The notes under the pieces were generated by a model. That model saw only the letters and a list, made by a program, of their open reading frames with translations, ran no database searches and was not told where the DNA came from. A DNA stretch of 17,755 bases from WARW01 sp964582365 (GTDB lineage: Bacteria; Patescibacteriota; Microgenomatia; UBA12405): contig CAZOQV010000015.1 of NCBI GenBank assembly GCA_964582365.1, forward strand, positions 1 through 17,755, written 5' to 3'. Each line of letters starts with the position of its first letter. Position 1 is the first letter of the stretch. Of this stretch, positions 1 through 7,056 are shown piece after piece. A program made the position numbers and the translations under genes.

Positions 1-197
1 CTTTAGTCTTAGCTTATGCCGGTGCATCCTTACCTTTACTTCTGATTTTTACCAATAACCCTCATCCTTTTTCAGAAATTATCAATTATGAATTAATTGC
101 TGAAGAAATAATCAGAACTTTAGTCGGTAGTATCGGTCTAATTTTAGCAGTACCAATTACCACCATTATTGCGGCCAATTGGTATAGGAAAAAATAA
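1..197 (+). CDS. YibE/F-like membrane protein, C-terminal fragment
   Basis: The left edge of the window cuts this gene. The readable frame begins at base 3 and ends at TAA 195-197, giving about 64 residues. A hydrophobic stretch (LVLAYAGASLPLLLIF) is followed by a short loop with NNPHPFSEIIN, an amphipathic part with AEEIIRTLVGSIG, a second hydrophobic stretch (LILAVPITTIIAA) and a basic tail NWYRKK. This order, with the AYAGASLP and EIIRTLVGSIGLILAVP parts, matches what I recall of the C-terminus of YibE/F family multipass membrane proteins, whose function is poorly known. The gene converges with the DUF134 gene, leaving 5 bp between the stops, and no terminator hairpin is visible there. Most of the protein is outside the window, so the family call rests on the tail alone. 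Confidence 0.6.
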   Translation, partial: LVLAYAGASLPLLLIFTNNPHPFSEIINYELIAEEIIRTLVGSIGLILAVPITTIIAANWYRKK

Positions 198-202
198 TTT
201 TA

Positions 203-481
203 TTAACTTTTAACAATTTTTATTGCTTTACCTTCAATTATGGCAACAGCAATTTTTTTGTAAGCCTTGTCTAAAATCCGGCCAAAAGTCGGTTGTGAAA
301 TGTTCATTTTTTTAGCCGCCTCAATCTGATCCAAACCATCAACATCATGTAGTTTTAATGCTTCTAATTCATCGTGAAACAATTCCTCTTCTTCTAATAT
401 AGACAGAGGAATACCCCGGGGCTTGAAATACAATACCTCGGGGTTAAATCGCAAACATCTAGGATTTTTAGGTCTCGTCAT
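203..481 (-). CDS. DUF134 / UPF0251 predicted DNA-binding protein
   Basis: A 92-residue protein of usual length for the UPF0251 (DUF134) family. The N-terminus has the family's MTRPKNPRCLRF and FKPRGIPL signatures. A sigma-factor-like helix-turn-helix follows at about residues 50-80 (DQIEAAKKMNISQPTFGRIL), then the family's basic helix AYKKIAVAIIEGKAI. It starts with ATG at 479-481, four bases after the DUF5320 stop, so the two are almost certainly translated from one message. In other genomes this family often sits beside DUF5320 and NifX/NifB-type proteins. By inference it is a local repressor that may bind the palindrome over the promoter at 711-755. The family call is firm; the regulatory target is a guess. 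Confidence 0.85.
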   Translation of the reverse strand: MTRPKNPRCLRFNPEVLYFKPRGIPLSILEEEELFHDELEALKLHDVDGLDQIEAAKKMNISQPTFGRILDKAYKKIAVAIIEGKAIKIVKS

Positions 482-485
482 AGAC

Positions 486-683
486 TTATTTTAATTCTTC
501 TTCTTGTTTTTTGACATCCTCAAGCTCTTCTTCTAAAGCTTTTCGGTAATCAGACAAAGATTGGAAACGACACAATCCACGTCCCATACCTCGTCCTAAA
601 CCTAAACCTTTACCACATGGTCCAAACCCTCTGCCGGTAGCTGGGCCTTGACCTAATGGCCCTGTTTTATCTCTATTTGGCAT
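486..683 (-). CDS. DUF5320 small protein
   Basis: A 65-residue protein. The N-terminal half is Gly-rich and carries the DUF5320 signature: MPNRDKTGPLGQGPATGRG, then GFGPCGKG with one cysteine, then GRGMGRGLCRF with a second cysteine. The C-terminal third (about residues 45-65) is a charged, probably coiled-coil helix. The start is well supported by an AGGAGG ribosome-binding site at 689-694, five bases upstream of the ATG, and by the promoter at 728-755. It is the first gene of a two-gene unit with the DUF134 protein. The family is common beside DUF134 and NifX-like proteins in anaerobes and CPR bacteria, and its biochemical role is unknown. Confidence 0.85.
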   Translation of the reverse strand: MPNRDKTGPLGQGPATGRGFGPCGKGLGLGRGMGRGLCRFQSLSDYRKALEEELEDVKKQEEELK

Positions 684-710
684 ATTGCCTCCTATTTAGA
701 TAAATTAATA

Positions 711-755
711 ATAATGAATATATATTCATTATAGTACTTATTAAAATAATGTCAA
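711..755 (-). promoter_or_regulatory. Sigma70-type promoter with palindromic operator over its -10 box
   Basis: Read on the minus strand, TTGACA (750-755) and TATAAT (728-733) are separated by 16 bp, which is a near-ideal housekeeping promoter. Bases 711-732 form a perfect 22-bp palindrome (half-site ATAATGAATAT) that covers almost all of the -10 box and the expected start site. The AGGAGG site and ATG of the DUF5320 gene follow. A repressor bound here would block the promoter. The obvious candidate is the DUF134 product of the second gene (autoregulation), although the site also resembles ArsR-type operators. Confidence 0.75.
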
Positions 756-771
756 ATCAAAACTTTTTAGA

Positions 772-1170
772 TTATTTTTGATGGGCTTTCATTAAACAAA
801 TTCCACTAATTAATTCAAAACCATTTTTTTGAGCCAATTTTTCTGCCTCCAAATTTAAAGCACCTTCTTGAAACCAAATTATTGGTTTTTGATCAGATTT
901 AATTATCTCTTCAACAATTGGTAAAACTTGATCTGATTTACGAAAGATATCAACAATATCAATTTCCCTGTCTTTAGGGATATCACTAAAACTTTGATAC
1001 GATTTAAGACCAAAAACACTCTCAATTGTTGGATTTACTGGAATAATAATAAAACCCTGAGAGATTAAATATTCGGCCACCTGATAACTTGGACGGTCTG
1101 GCTTATCAGAAAGTCCAACGATAGCGATGACTTTTGAATTTTTTAAAATATCTTCAATCGAAATAGCCAT
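772..1170 (-). CDS. CoA-binding protein, YccU type
   Basis: A 132-residue single-domain Rossmann protein of the CoA_binding_2 (YccU) family, at normal length. Residues 14-40 carry the nucleotide-binding start (KVIAIVGLSDKPDRPSYQVA), then IIPVNPTI near 45 and the conserved EIDIVDIFRKSDQVLPIVEE around 67-90. The WFQEGALN segment and the C-terminal cysteine region (SGICLMKAH) are family marks. It lies 20 bp after the phosphatase/GT4 gene on the same strand, with a GGAG element about 10 bases before the ATG, and is probably the last gene of that operon. CoA binding is known for the family, but the cellular role is not. The link to the sugar genes may be no more than shared transcription. Confidence 0.85.
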   Translation of the reverse strand: MAISIEDILKNSKVIAIVGLSDKPDRPSYQVAEYLISQGFIIIPVNPTIESVFGLKSYQSFSDIPKDREIDIVDIFRKSDQVLPIVEEIIKSDQKPIIWFQEGALNLEAEKLAQKNGFELISGICLMKAHQK

Positions 1171-1190
1171 AATTAAGTATACTCCGTAGT

Positions 1191-2939
1191 TCAGACTAAA
1201 TTCTTGTATACTGACTCAATCTGGTCAACCATTGATTTTATAGAGAAATTTTTAGCATCAATTATAGATTGTTCTCCTATTTTTTTTCGTAAAATTTTGT
1301 CTTGTATAAGTTTTTTTAATAATTCTGCCAACTCTTGTGCATTTGTCGGGTCAACAAAAAATCCATTTTTATTATTTTTAATAAATTCTTTTGGACCACC
1401 AGTATTCGATCCGATTACAACTTTTCCAGCAGCCATCGCTTCTAAATACATTAATCCAAATGTCTCAAATAGCGCCGGCACACAAACGATATCTGCACCA
1501 GCATAAAATTCTGGCATTTTGTCTGGATTAATTATTGGTATAAATTTTACTTTTCCTTCAAGTTTTTTTTCTTCAATTATTTTTTTTATTGTTACTTTTG
1601 TCATTTTTGATACCTCGTTTCCGTATACTTCGTTTGAAATACTAACTAATAAAAAATTTTTGATTCCATTTTTTATTAATATTCCTAAAGCATCAAAAAC
1701 TAATTGTAGATTTTTTTGTTTATTAAGTTCTCCAGTGGTTAGACTAAACAATCTTGCGGGGCTAAAAAGAACTATTCTTCCTTCTTTTTTAAGCTTCAAC
1801 ATTGTATTTCCGATTTTTGCTTTTGAAAAAAGATTCCCATCAATTCCGTTATAAACTATGCTCATTTTTTTAGCATTTGTTCCCAATTTTTTCCACTCTT
1901 GTCTAACAAAATCACTTACACAAATCAAATGATCCCATGGTAATTTTCTTAAAGGTTTTGTTGTTTCTGGGTTTTTTAGTTGGGCGTTATGGGCATGTTC
2001 AATTATTGGAATTTCAAATTTTTTTATCACTTCAAATATTTTTAATATTGTTTTCACCCCAATTGATTTATCTTTGCTGCCAGAGGGATATGATCCATTA
2101 TGGAAATGAAAGATATCAGGTTTAACTTCTTTTATTATTTTAGATAGGTCTTCACTAATTATTTTTCCATTCTGTACTTCTCTAGAATCAATATAAGCCC
2201 TTCTAAATACTTTAATTCCAAAAATATTATCTTCAGTCTCTTTTTTATCATCTAATACAGATGTAACTACTGAAACCACATATCCTCTTTTAACTAATTC
2301 TCTGGCTTGATTTAATAAAATTGTTTCTGCTCCTCCAACCTTAGGATAAAAAAACCAACCAAAAAACATTATTGATTTTTTTATAGCAGGTAATTCCATG
2401 AAACAATTATAATCAAAACTGTCTTTGTCTAAATTAATCCAATTTTTTAAAATAAATCTATTAAACATCGCATGTCCAACTAATAAAATATTTTTTTTAG
2501 AATACTTTTTAATAAATTTTATTAATCTTAAATATCTTTTATATAACAAATCAGGATTTTCTCCTTCTGTAAAAATCCAATCTTCAATTTTTTTTGATTG
2601 AATATTTTTATAATCATTTGGATATTTTTCTTCAGCTTTTATTTGAGTCATTCCACTAATAGCGCCAATATCTACTTCGCTTAACAAATCAGTTTTAATT
2701 ATTTTAATATTTTTTCCGTATTTTTCTTTTTGCTTTTTTTGATGAATTTTTGCTGTTTGATAAGATCTTTTTAAATCACTACAAATTATCAAATCAAAAC
2801 AATACTTTTTAGCTATTTTTACAGCCTGTTCTTTTACTTCTTGTTTTCCTTCACTTATTAATCTTGTATTCAGACGGTTGCCAGCAAAAATATTTTTCTG
2901 GTTGTGTTTAGATTTTGCATGTCTAGTCAAAATAATCAT
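1191..2939 (-). CDS. Histidine phosphatase - GT4 glycosyltransferase fusion
   Basis: A 582-residue protein with two enzymes in one frame. Residues 1-185 are a histidine (phosphoglycerate mutase-like) phosphatase: TRHA with phosphohistidine His7, Arg58 in CSDLKRSYQTA, acid Glu88 in LLSEVDIGAISG, and the second histidine His156 in VGHAMFNR. Residues 190-582 are a GT-B fold family 4 glycosyltransferase: a GGAE loop at 202-205, NGID at 364-367, and the E-x7-E motif Glu492-Glu500 followed by a GGPKEFI nucleotide-sugar site near 514-520. The join is at about residue 188, and Met191 could in principle start a separate GT4. The start ATG overlaps the last base of the GT81-HAD gene. By inference it dephosphorylates a sugar-phosphoglycerate and/or extends the glycoside. 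The domain calls are firm; the substrate is not. Confidence 0.85.
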   Translation of the reverse strand: MIILTRHAKSKHNQKNIFAGNRLNTRLISEGKQEVKEQAVKIAKKYCFDLIICSDLKRSYQTAKIHQKKQKEKYGKNIKIIKTDLLSEVDIGAISGMTQIKAEEKYPNDYKNIQSKKIEDWIFTEGENPDLLYKRYLRLIKFIKKYSKKNILLVGHAMFNRFILKNWINLDKDSFDYNCFMELPAIKKSIMFFGWFFYPKVGGAETILLNQARELVKRGYVVSVVTSVLDDKKETEDNIFGIKVFRRAYIDSREVQNGKIISEDLSKIIKEVKPDIFHFHNGSYPSGSKDKSIGVKTILKIFEVIKKFEIPIIEHAHNAQLKNPETTKPLRKLPWDHLICVSDFVRQEWKKLGTNAKKMSIVYNGIDGNLFSKAKIGNTMLKLKKEGRIVLFSPARLFSLTTGELNKQKNLQLVFDALGILIKNGIKNFLLVSISNEVYGNEVSKMTKVTIKKIIEEKKLEGKVKFIPIINPDKMPEFYAGADIVCVPALFETFGLMYLEAMAAGKVVIGSNTGGPKEFIKNNKNGFFVDPTNAQELAELLKKLIQDKILRKKIGEQSIIDAKNFSIKSMVDQIESVYKNLV

Positions 2940-4273
2940 TATTCAATGATAGCTAATAACTCAGCTAAAACCCTAATTGTCTTATCTGATGACTCTTTTA
3001 ATTTTTTTGTTTTTGGTCTAAAAGCTACACTCAAACCTGATAATTTAAAAGTTGACAAACAAAATTCATTACCGGCCACCATTATCGTTTCAGAAGGTTT
3101 CACTTTTTGTGATTTTATCATTTTATGAAAAACCTTAATAAAACTTTCATCAAAAGTATCATTCATCCAATCACTAGATTTTTTCTTAATATTTCCTGTA
3201 TATTTGCCATTTTTTTTCTCCAAACAAACTCCATTCCAAAAATTAATCCCTAATTTTTTTGCATATGATTCAATAATTGGTGAAAAATTTGAACTAATTA
3301 TTCCAACTTGGTATTTTCTTTTAATTAAAGCTTTAACAACTTCTTCTGCATATTTAACTGTCAACAAATTACAGCCTAACTCTTCTAACGTTGAAATTTT
3401 AACCCCTGTATATAATTTAGCGTTTCTTTCTAAATATTCTTTAGCGGTTATTTTTCCATCTTTCATTAATTGATGGTTTTCAACTACTTTTTCTTCAATT
3501 CCTAATTGGCGCAACATTTCTCCAAAAGAGGATTCATGAATTAAAGTATTATCTAGCGTGAATAAAACCATTTTATATTTATGACGAATTAAACCAGCTT
3601 TAGAAATCATTGTTTCTAGTACTTGTCGGCTCATTTCTTTAACAATTTCTGCTGAATTTTTTCTATTAGTTAAAGAACCAATATTTACTTCTACAATTCT
3701 TTGTCCTGATTCGATCGCATCAAAAAGTAAACCAATATCGACCCCATATCTATCCACAAAGTCTGCTTCTAATAAAAAGTCCTTTTTAGCACAAATTTGT
3801 CCACTGATAGGTTGATCAAAATAAATACTAGGAAATAATATTTCCATCATCGGTTTAACTGCAAATTCTGTTACTCGACCTCTTGCCCGGTTGAAAGAAC
3901 CTCTCGACATATCCACTTTGTCTGACAACACTGGTTCCACAATTTTAAATATTTTCTGACTAGTAATATTGTCTAAATCAGCATCTAGAAACAAAATCAC
4001 TTCATTTTTTGCTTTTTTAACACCAGTTTTTAAAGCAAAACCCTTACCTCTATTTTTATTCAATTTAACATATACAAAACGTTTATCAGTTTCAAATTGT
4101 TTTACTGCGTCATCTGTTCCATCCTCGCTTCCGTCATCCACAAAAATAAGTTCATCCATTTGAGGAATTTTTAATAATTCTAAAACTACTTTTACAAACC
4201 GTGGATTTTCATTATAAGAGGGAACAACGGCGGAAAATTTATCAAAAACAATTGGGTTATTTATACTCAACAC
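2939..4273 (-). CDS. gpgS: GT81 GpgS-like glycosyltransferase fused to degenerate SerB-like HAD domain
   Basis: 444 residues. Residues 10-228 are a GT-A transferase with the marks of glucosyl-3-phosphoglycerate synthase: VVPSYNE (16-22), VDDGSEDGT, NRGKG, the metal-binding Asp97-Ala-Asp99, the phosphoglycerate-site GRVTE (132-136), QPISGQ (154-159), GYGVDIGLL-type residues (177-183, DRYGVDIGLL) and MSRQV near 214-218. Residues 234-444 are a SerB-type HAD domain. In motif I the nucleophile Asp is Thr239 (FTLDNT, codon acg; the family has FDLDNT). Motif IV, normally GDGANDL, reads AGNEFCL (400-406), so both acids are lost; motif II Ser327/328 remains. The HAD part is therefore probably inactive or only structural. 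Translation starts at GTG 4271-4273. Known GpgS makes glucosyl-3-phosphoglycerate from NDP-glucose and 3-phosphoglycerate. The histidine that helps bind metal in mycobacterial GpgS seems to be Asn203 here. Confidence 0.75.
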   Translation of the reverse strand: MLSINNPIVFDKFSAVVPSYNENPRFVKVVLELLKIPQMDELIFVDDGSEDGTDDAVKQFETDKRFVYVKLNKNRGKGFALKTGVKKAKNEVILFLDADLDNITSQKIFKIVEPVLSDKVDMSRGSFNRARGRVTEFAVKPMMEILFPSIYFDQPISGQICAKKDFLLEADFVDRYGVDIGLLFDAIESGQRIVEVNIGSLTNRKNSAEIVKEMSRQVLETMISKAGLIRHKYKMVLFTLDNTLIHESSFGEMLRQLGIEEKVVENHQLMKDGKITAKEYLERNAKLYTGVKISTLEELGCNLLTVKYAEEVVKALIKRKYQVGIISSNFSPIIESYAKKLGINFWNGVCLEKKNGKYTGNIKKKSSDWMNDTFDESFIKVFHKMIKSQKVKPSETIMVAGNEFCLSTFKLSGLSVAFRPKTKKLKESSDKTIRVLAELLAIIE

Positions 4274-4278
4274 AAGTT

Positions 4279-4284
4279 ATTATA
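4279..4284 (-). promoter_or_regulatory. -10 box for a probably leaderless message (GT81 operon)
   Basis: TATAAT on the minus strand lies 5 bp upstream of the GTG start at 4273, with no Shine-Dalgarno sequence between. A start site at the usual distance falls on or next to the start codon, so the transcript would be leaderless. No convincing -35 box is seen. The same spacing occurs at three other genes in this window. Confidence 0.5.
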
Positions 4285-4395
4285 ACATAATTAATATAAA
4301 CTAACTTAAATTTTGTCGAAAGTTCAACAAAAACTTATTAATGACTTAATTTTTTAAAAACATTTTGCAAATTGTTAGAAATGTTAATATTGCTT

Positions 4396-4506
4396 ATGAA
4401 AATATTATTTGCGACAACCAATAAAAAAATTGACAGAATAAAAAAGATAATAAAAGATAGAGATTCTAACTTAATATCTTTATCTGATTCAGATTTAAGT
4501 GAATAA
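4396..4506 (+). pseudogene. Truncated Ham1/RdgB-like NTP pyrophosphatase N-terminus
   Basis: ATG 4396 opens 36 codons reading MKILFATTNKKIDRIKKIIK and ending in LISLSDSDLSE, then TAA. This is the nucleotide-binding N-terminus of the Ham1/RdgB (ITPase) family: a hydrophobic strand, then ATTNK, a basic helix, and a second strand LISLSD. The full family is about 190 residues. The same frame runs on through TAA (4504), TAA (4516) and TAA (4579) with only short open stretches, so the rest is missing or decayed. It sits in the 375-bp gap between the divergent GT81 operon and the next gene; nothing else is recognised in that gap apart from an imperfect inverted repeat near 4311-4332. Confidence 0.5.
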
Positions 4507-4648
4507 GAGCTAATTTAACAAGAATCAGATATAGAAAGATCAATTAACAATCTTTTGACGAAATTTAATTATTTAAAATAATACAAGGGAAAGTTAGGAC
4601 TTTCTATTGTAAATTTGATATTAAATTCTATTTATGAAAAAATAACTC

Positions 4649-5317
4649 ATGAGTGAAATTATTAATAGTATTTTTAATAAATTTAGTTTTTTAAAAAAAG
4701 AACCTAATGAGAGCTTAGAACAGAAGTTAAATTCAGTTCCTCTTTTAGGTGAAACTATTAAACTGAAAAATGGTGAAATTATACAAAAGCCTAATCCGGA
4801 GATGATTAAAATTTTACAAAAAATAGATCCTCGTATCCATTATTTTCCGACAGATATTGAAAAGGCAGAAGATGCTAATATTGGTTATTCTTATTACCGA
4901 GGTGTTACAGATCTTTTGCCATATCAAGTTATGAAAGATTTTCCGGGAGATAGAGATAGAACCTGTCAAAGAGGGATAGTTATTTCATTACGTGACGAAT
5001 TTCCACTTTTTCCCAAAAAAATAAGAAATGAAGAAGTTCAAGAAGGTGAATATTTTAGTAAACCAACATATAGTTCAGAAAAAACACCAATAAATAATGT
5101 TCTTACCATATTAAAAAATGGTTCTGAGAGAAAATATCAGTTAGGTAATCTTGGTGCAATAAATGAAAGGAATCAACTAAACACCCACACAAATGATTTT
5201 TTAATGATGCATACGAGATGGTCTATTGAAACTCTTACAAGAGAAGGTGAATTTGAAAAATCAAACAACTTATTTCCTGGGCTACTAGTATATGATTCTA
5301 ATAAATTAAAAAAATAA
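4649..5317 (+). CDS. Hypothetical protein with possible -1 frameshift extension
   Basis: A 222-residue soluble protein that I do not recognise. It has no signal peptide or membrane segment. Aromatic and charged stretches stand out: GYSYYRGVTDLLPYQVMKDF (about 91-110), a possible ligand or turn region DRDRTCQRG, and a well-ordered end FPGLLVYDSNKLKK. The frame closes at TAA 5315-5317 right after the heptamer A AAA AAA (5308-5314). In the -1 frame 20 further codons follow (INGDIFKNPKALIAIYITDR, then Ile), ending at TAG 5377-5379, and these look protein-like. So the true product may run to 5379 through a slip, or the gene may carry a one-base deletion. There is no clear ribosome-binding site before ATG 4649. 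It stands between a Ham1 remnant and repeat A. Confidence 0.6.
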   Translation: MSEIINSIFNKFSFLKKEPNESLEQKLNSVPLLGETIKLKNGEIIQKPNPEMIKILQKIDPRIHYFPTDIEKAEDANIGYSYYRGVTDLLPYQVMKDFPGDRDRTCQRGIVISLRDEFPLFPKKIRNEEVQEGEYFSKPTYSSEKTPINNVLTILKNGSERKYQLGNLGAINERNQLNTHTNDFLMMHTRWSIETLTREGEFEKSNNLFPGLLVYDSNKLKK

Positions 5318-5390
5318 ATGGTGATATTTTTAAAAATCCAAAAGCACTTATTGCCATATATATAACAGATAGAATTTAGAAAAAATAAAA

Positions 5391-5657
5391 GGGAAGATCA
5401 GGAATTTGTAGCTACATCATGTAAATTACATGGAAAGACAGGCCAAATGCGGACATTGTCCGCCGAAGCAGGAAGCAAAATTACTTTTATTGGGATTAGA
5501 ATATCGAATATATAAGGCCTACGTTTCACTACGGCCTGCGAAGGCGGAGCATTGGGGTTGGGAACCTTTCTGTCCTTATAACACTATCCCCAACCTCTGT
5601 CTTATTTTACCAGTCTTTTGTAGCTAAATGAGACAAACGAGACAGTATAAAAAAGGA
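5391..5657 (+). repeat. 267-bp structured dispersed repeat, copy A
   Basis: Almost the same sequence as 13078-13343. The two copies agree nearly base for base over the central ~125 bp (from the TTTGTAGCTA box through GGCGGAGCA) and again at the end. Elements: 10-bp direct repeats TTTGTAGCTA near both ends (5405-5414, 5617-5626); hairpin GCGGAC-ATT-GTCCGC (5449-5463); long arms 5459-5472 and 5535-5548 pairing TCCGCC and GCAGG around symmetric GAA/GAA internal bulges; an inner AGGCC/GGCCT pair (5515-5519, 5533-5537); and an end hairpin TGTCTTATTT/AAATGAGACA (5598-5607, 5626-5635). It is most likely a structured RNA or a small non-autonomous mobile element. A 65-codon open frame in it does not look protein-selected. 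Confidence 0.8.
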
Positions 5658-5724
5658 ATATTTCCACAGATTAGGAAATAATACATATATATTGTATATC
5701 TATATATTACAGGATGTTGTTCCA

Positions 5725-5740
5725 AAATAGGCACCTATTT
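5725..5740. promoter_or_regulatory. Palindrome upstream of the radical SAM operon
   Basis: AAATAGG-CA-CCTATTT is a perfect 7-bp inverted repeat with a 2-bp centre, 35 bp before the first radical SAM start codon and just after repeat A. It could be an operator or part of a leader. There is no good -35/-10 pair nearby and no convincing terminator tail. Apart from it, the 100 bp between repeat A and the operon hold only AT-rich sequence. Confidence 0.35.
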
Positions 5741-5775
5741 GAAAAATACGTAAAATAGTGGTAAAACATAGTACT

Positions 5776-7056
5776 ATGAAATCAAAAATCCTGTTCTTGT
5801 GGCCACCAGAGATACCATACGACTTGACCCTACATTATCACTATACTGACTTTGGCGAAATTGCGGCTTATTTCATGAACCAACCAGATAAATATGAGGT
5901 CGATATTTTTGATGGTGGGGTATTGGCTTACCTCAAAAAAGAGTACGTTAGCTACCTTCTCAAGGAATATGATTATTTGGTTATTCTAACCTACATTCAA
6001 AATACCCATTCTGCCGTTAGGGCAGCTGATCTATGTAAAAAGATATCTCCCAAAACTAAAATTATTGCCTATGGTTCATCGCCATATTACGTTCCCCAAT
6101 TTTTTGAGAAGGAACCGTTCGATGGTTATGTTTGGGATGGAGATTGGGAACTGGCAATTGAGAGTTTCGTAAAATACCATAATGGAGAAATTACCAAAGA
6201 AGAAACAAAAGGTATCTGTATTGATGAAGGCAAAATCAAAAACAAAGGCGAGTGGCTTGATCCCGCCAAATGGGCTTTTCCTCCATTGGGTTTACTTCCT
6301 TTGGATGACTACGACCGAGTCTTATCACAAAAGAAAACTATCAAGAAATTCGGTGACCGACAAATTAGTGTTACTGTTTCTCGAGGTTGTCCATTCGCCT
6401 GTCCATTTTGTAAAGCTTCGGTAATGTATGGTCGTCAAGAAAAACGCCGACCAGTTGATCAATTTATTAAATATTTGGAGGATAACATCGACAGATTTGA
6501 CGTTCTTCAAATGTTTGCTCCAAACTTTACTCTTGATCAAGAATGGACAAAAGAATTTTGCCAAAAAATAATAGATAAAAAGTTAAAACTTGACTGGCGT
6601 TGCACCACCAGAGCACAATTAATTACCCCAGAACTTGCTGAAATAATGGCAAAAGCAGGATGTAAATCTATTGGTATTGGCGTTGAATCTCTTCAGGATG
6701 ATATTCAGAAAAACATCGGCAAAGTTCTTAATACTCATCAAATTTTGGACACATTTAGAACCCTAAAAAAAGTTGGTATTATTCCCAAAGGTTACATCAT
6801 GCTGGGACTACCCGGTCAGACACGTGAAGATGTTTATAAAACAATTCGCATGATTACAGAAGCTGGCGGAGAGGTTCGTCCAAGTTCATATTCGCCATAC
6901 CAGAATCTAAATCGTCAATCGACCTTAAAAGAAATTGCGGCTATGAATCGTTACACCTACGATATTAATGCCGTTAAAGGCTTAAATCCAGTTGAGTTCT
7001 TAAAAATTGTCTTCGAAAGAGATCTTGAAGATCATCAACATCATTATGAAGATTAA
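5776..7056 (+). CDS. B12-binding-type radical SAM enzyme
   Basis: About 426 residues from ATG 5776 (a GTG at 5758 would add six residues; neither start has a clear ribosome-binding site). Residues 1-140 form a Rossmann-like N-terminal domain of the cobalamin-binding type found in B12 radical SAM proteins (ILFLWPPE at the start, YDYLVILTYIQN, KIIAYGSSPY, then VWDGDWELAIESF). A linker with PPLGLLPLDDYDR leads into the radical SAM core: VSRGCPFACPFC, whose cysteines (205, 209, 212) bind the 4Fe-4S cluster, then WRCTTRAQLITPEL, SIGIGVESLQDD, and GYIMLGLPGQT. This order is standard for the class, which includes methyltransferases, cyclases and other enzymes; the reaction here cannot be read from sequence. 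It is the first gene of an operon, and its end overlaps the next radical SAM gene by 11 bp. Confidence 0.8.
   Translation: MKSKILFLWPPEIPYDLTLHYHYTDFGEIAAYFMNQPDKYEVDIFDGGVLAYLKKEYVSYLLKEYDYLVILTYIQNTHSAVRAADLCKKISPKTKIIAYGSSPYYVPQFFEKEPFDGYVWDGDWELAIESFVKYHNGEITKEETKGICIDEGKIKNKGEWLDPAKWAFPPLGLLPLDDYDRVLSQKKTIKKFGDRQISVTVSRGCPFACPFCKASVMYGRQEKRRPVDQFIKYLEDNIDRFDVLQMFAPNFTLDQEWTKEFCQKIIDKKLKLDWRCTTRAQLITPELAEIMAKAGCKSIGIGVESLQDDIQKNIGKVLNTHQILDTFRTLKKVGIIPKGYIMLGLPGQTREDVYKTIRMITEAGGEVRPSSYSPYQNLNRQSTLKEIAAMNRYTYDINAVKGLNPVEFLKIVFERDLEDHQHHYED

Noticed and set aside
3540..3580. Active HAD phosphatase in the GT81 fusion
   Set aside because: The nucleophile Asp is replaced by Thr and motif IV acids are missing; reading the codons on the minus strand confirms acg.
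1204..4163. Plus-strand open frames opposite the sugar operon (for example 1204-1506, 1519-1854, 2904-3128, 3204-3473)
   Set aside because: They are antisense shadows of minus-strand genes with clear enzyme motifs.
4311..4332. Imperfect inverted repeat TTTTGTCGAA/TTCAACAAAA as a terminator
   Set aside because: The stem has a mismatch, is AT-rich, and has no T run; it lies upstream of the GT81 start and not after a gene.
5430..5627. 65-codon frame inside repeat A with a CGHC motif, and its twin at 13117-13317
   Set aside because: All four nucleotide differences in the shared core alter the residue, the C-termini diverge fully, and the bases are explained by stem pairing. Treated as a non-coding repeat.
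7007..7045. TTG start for the second radical SAM gene
   Set aside because: The ATG at 7046 gives a natural coupled overlap with the previous gene and a sequence start typical of the family; the extra 13 residues overlap coding sequence of the upstream gene.
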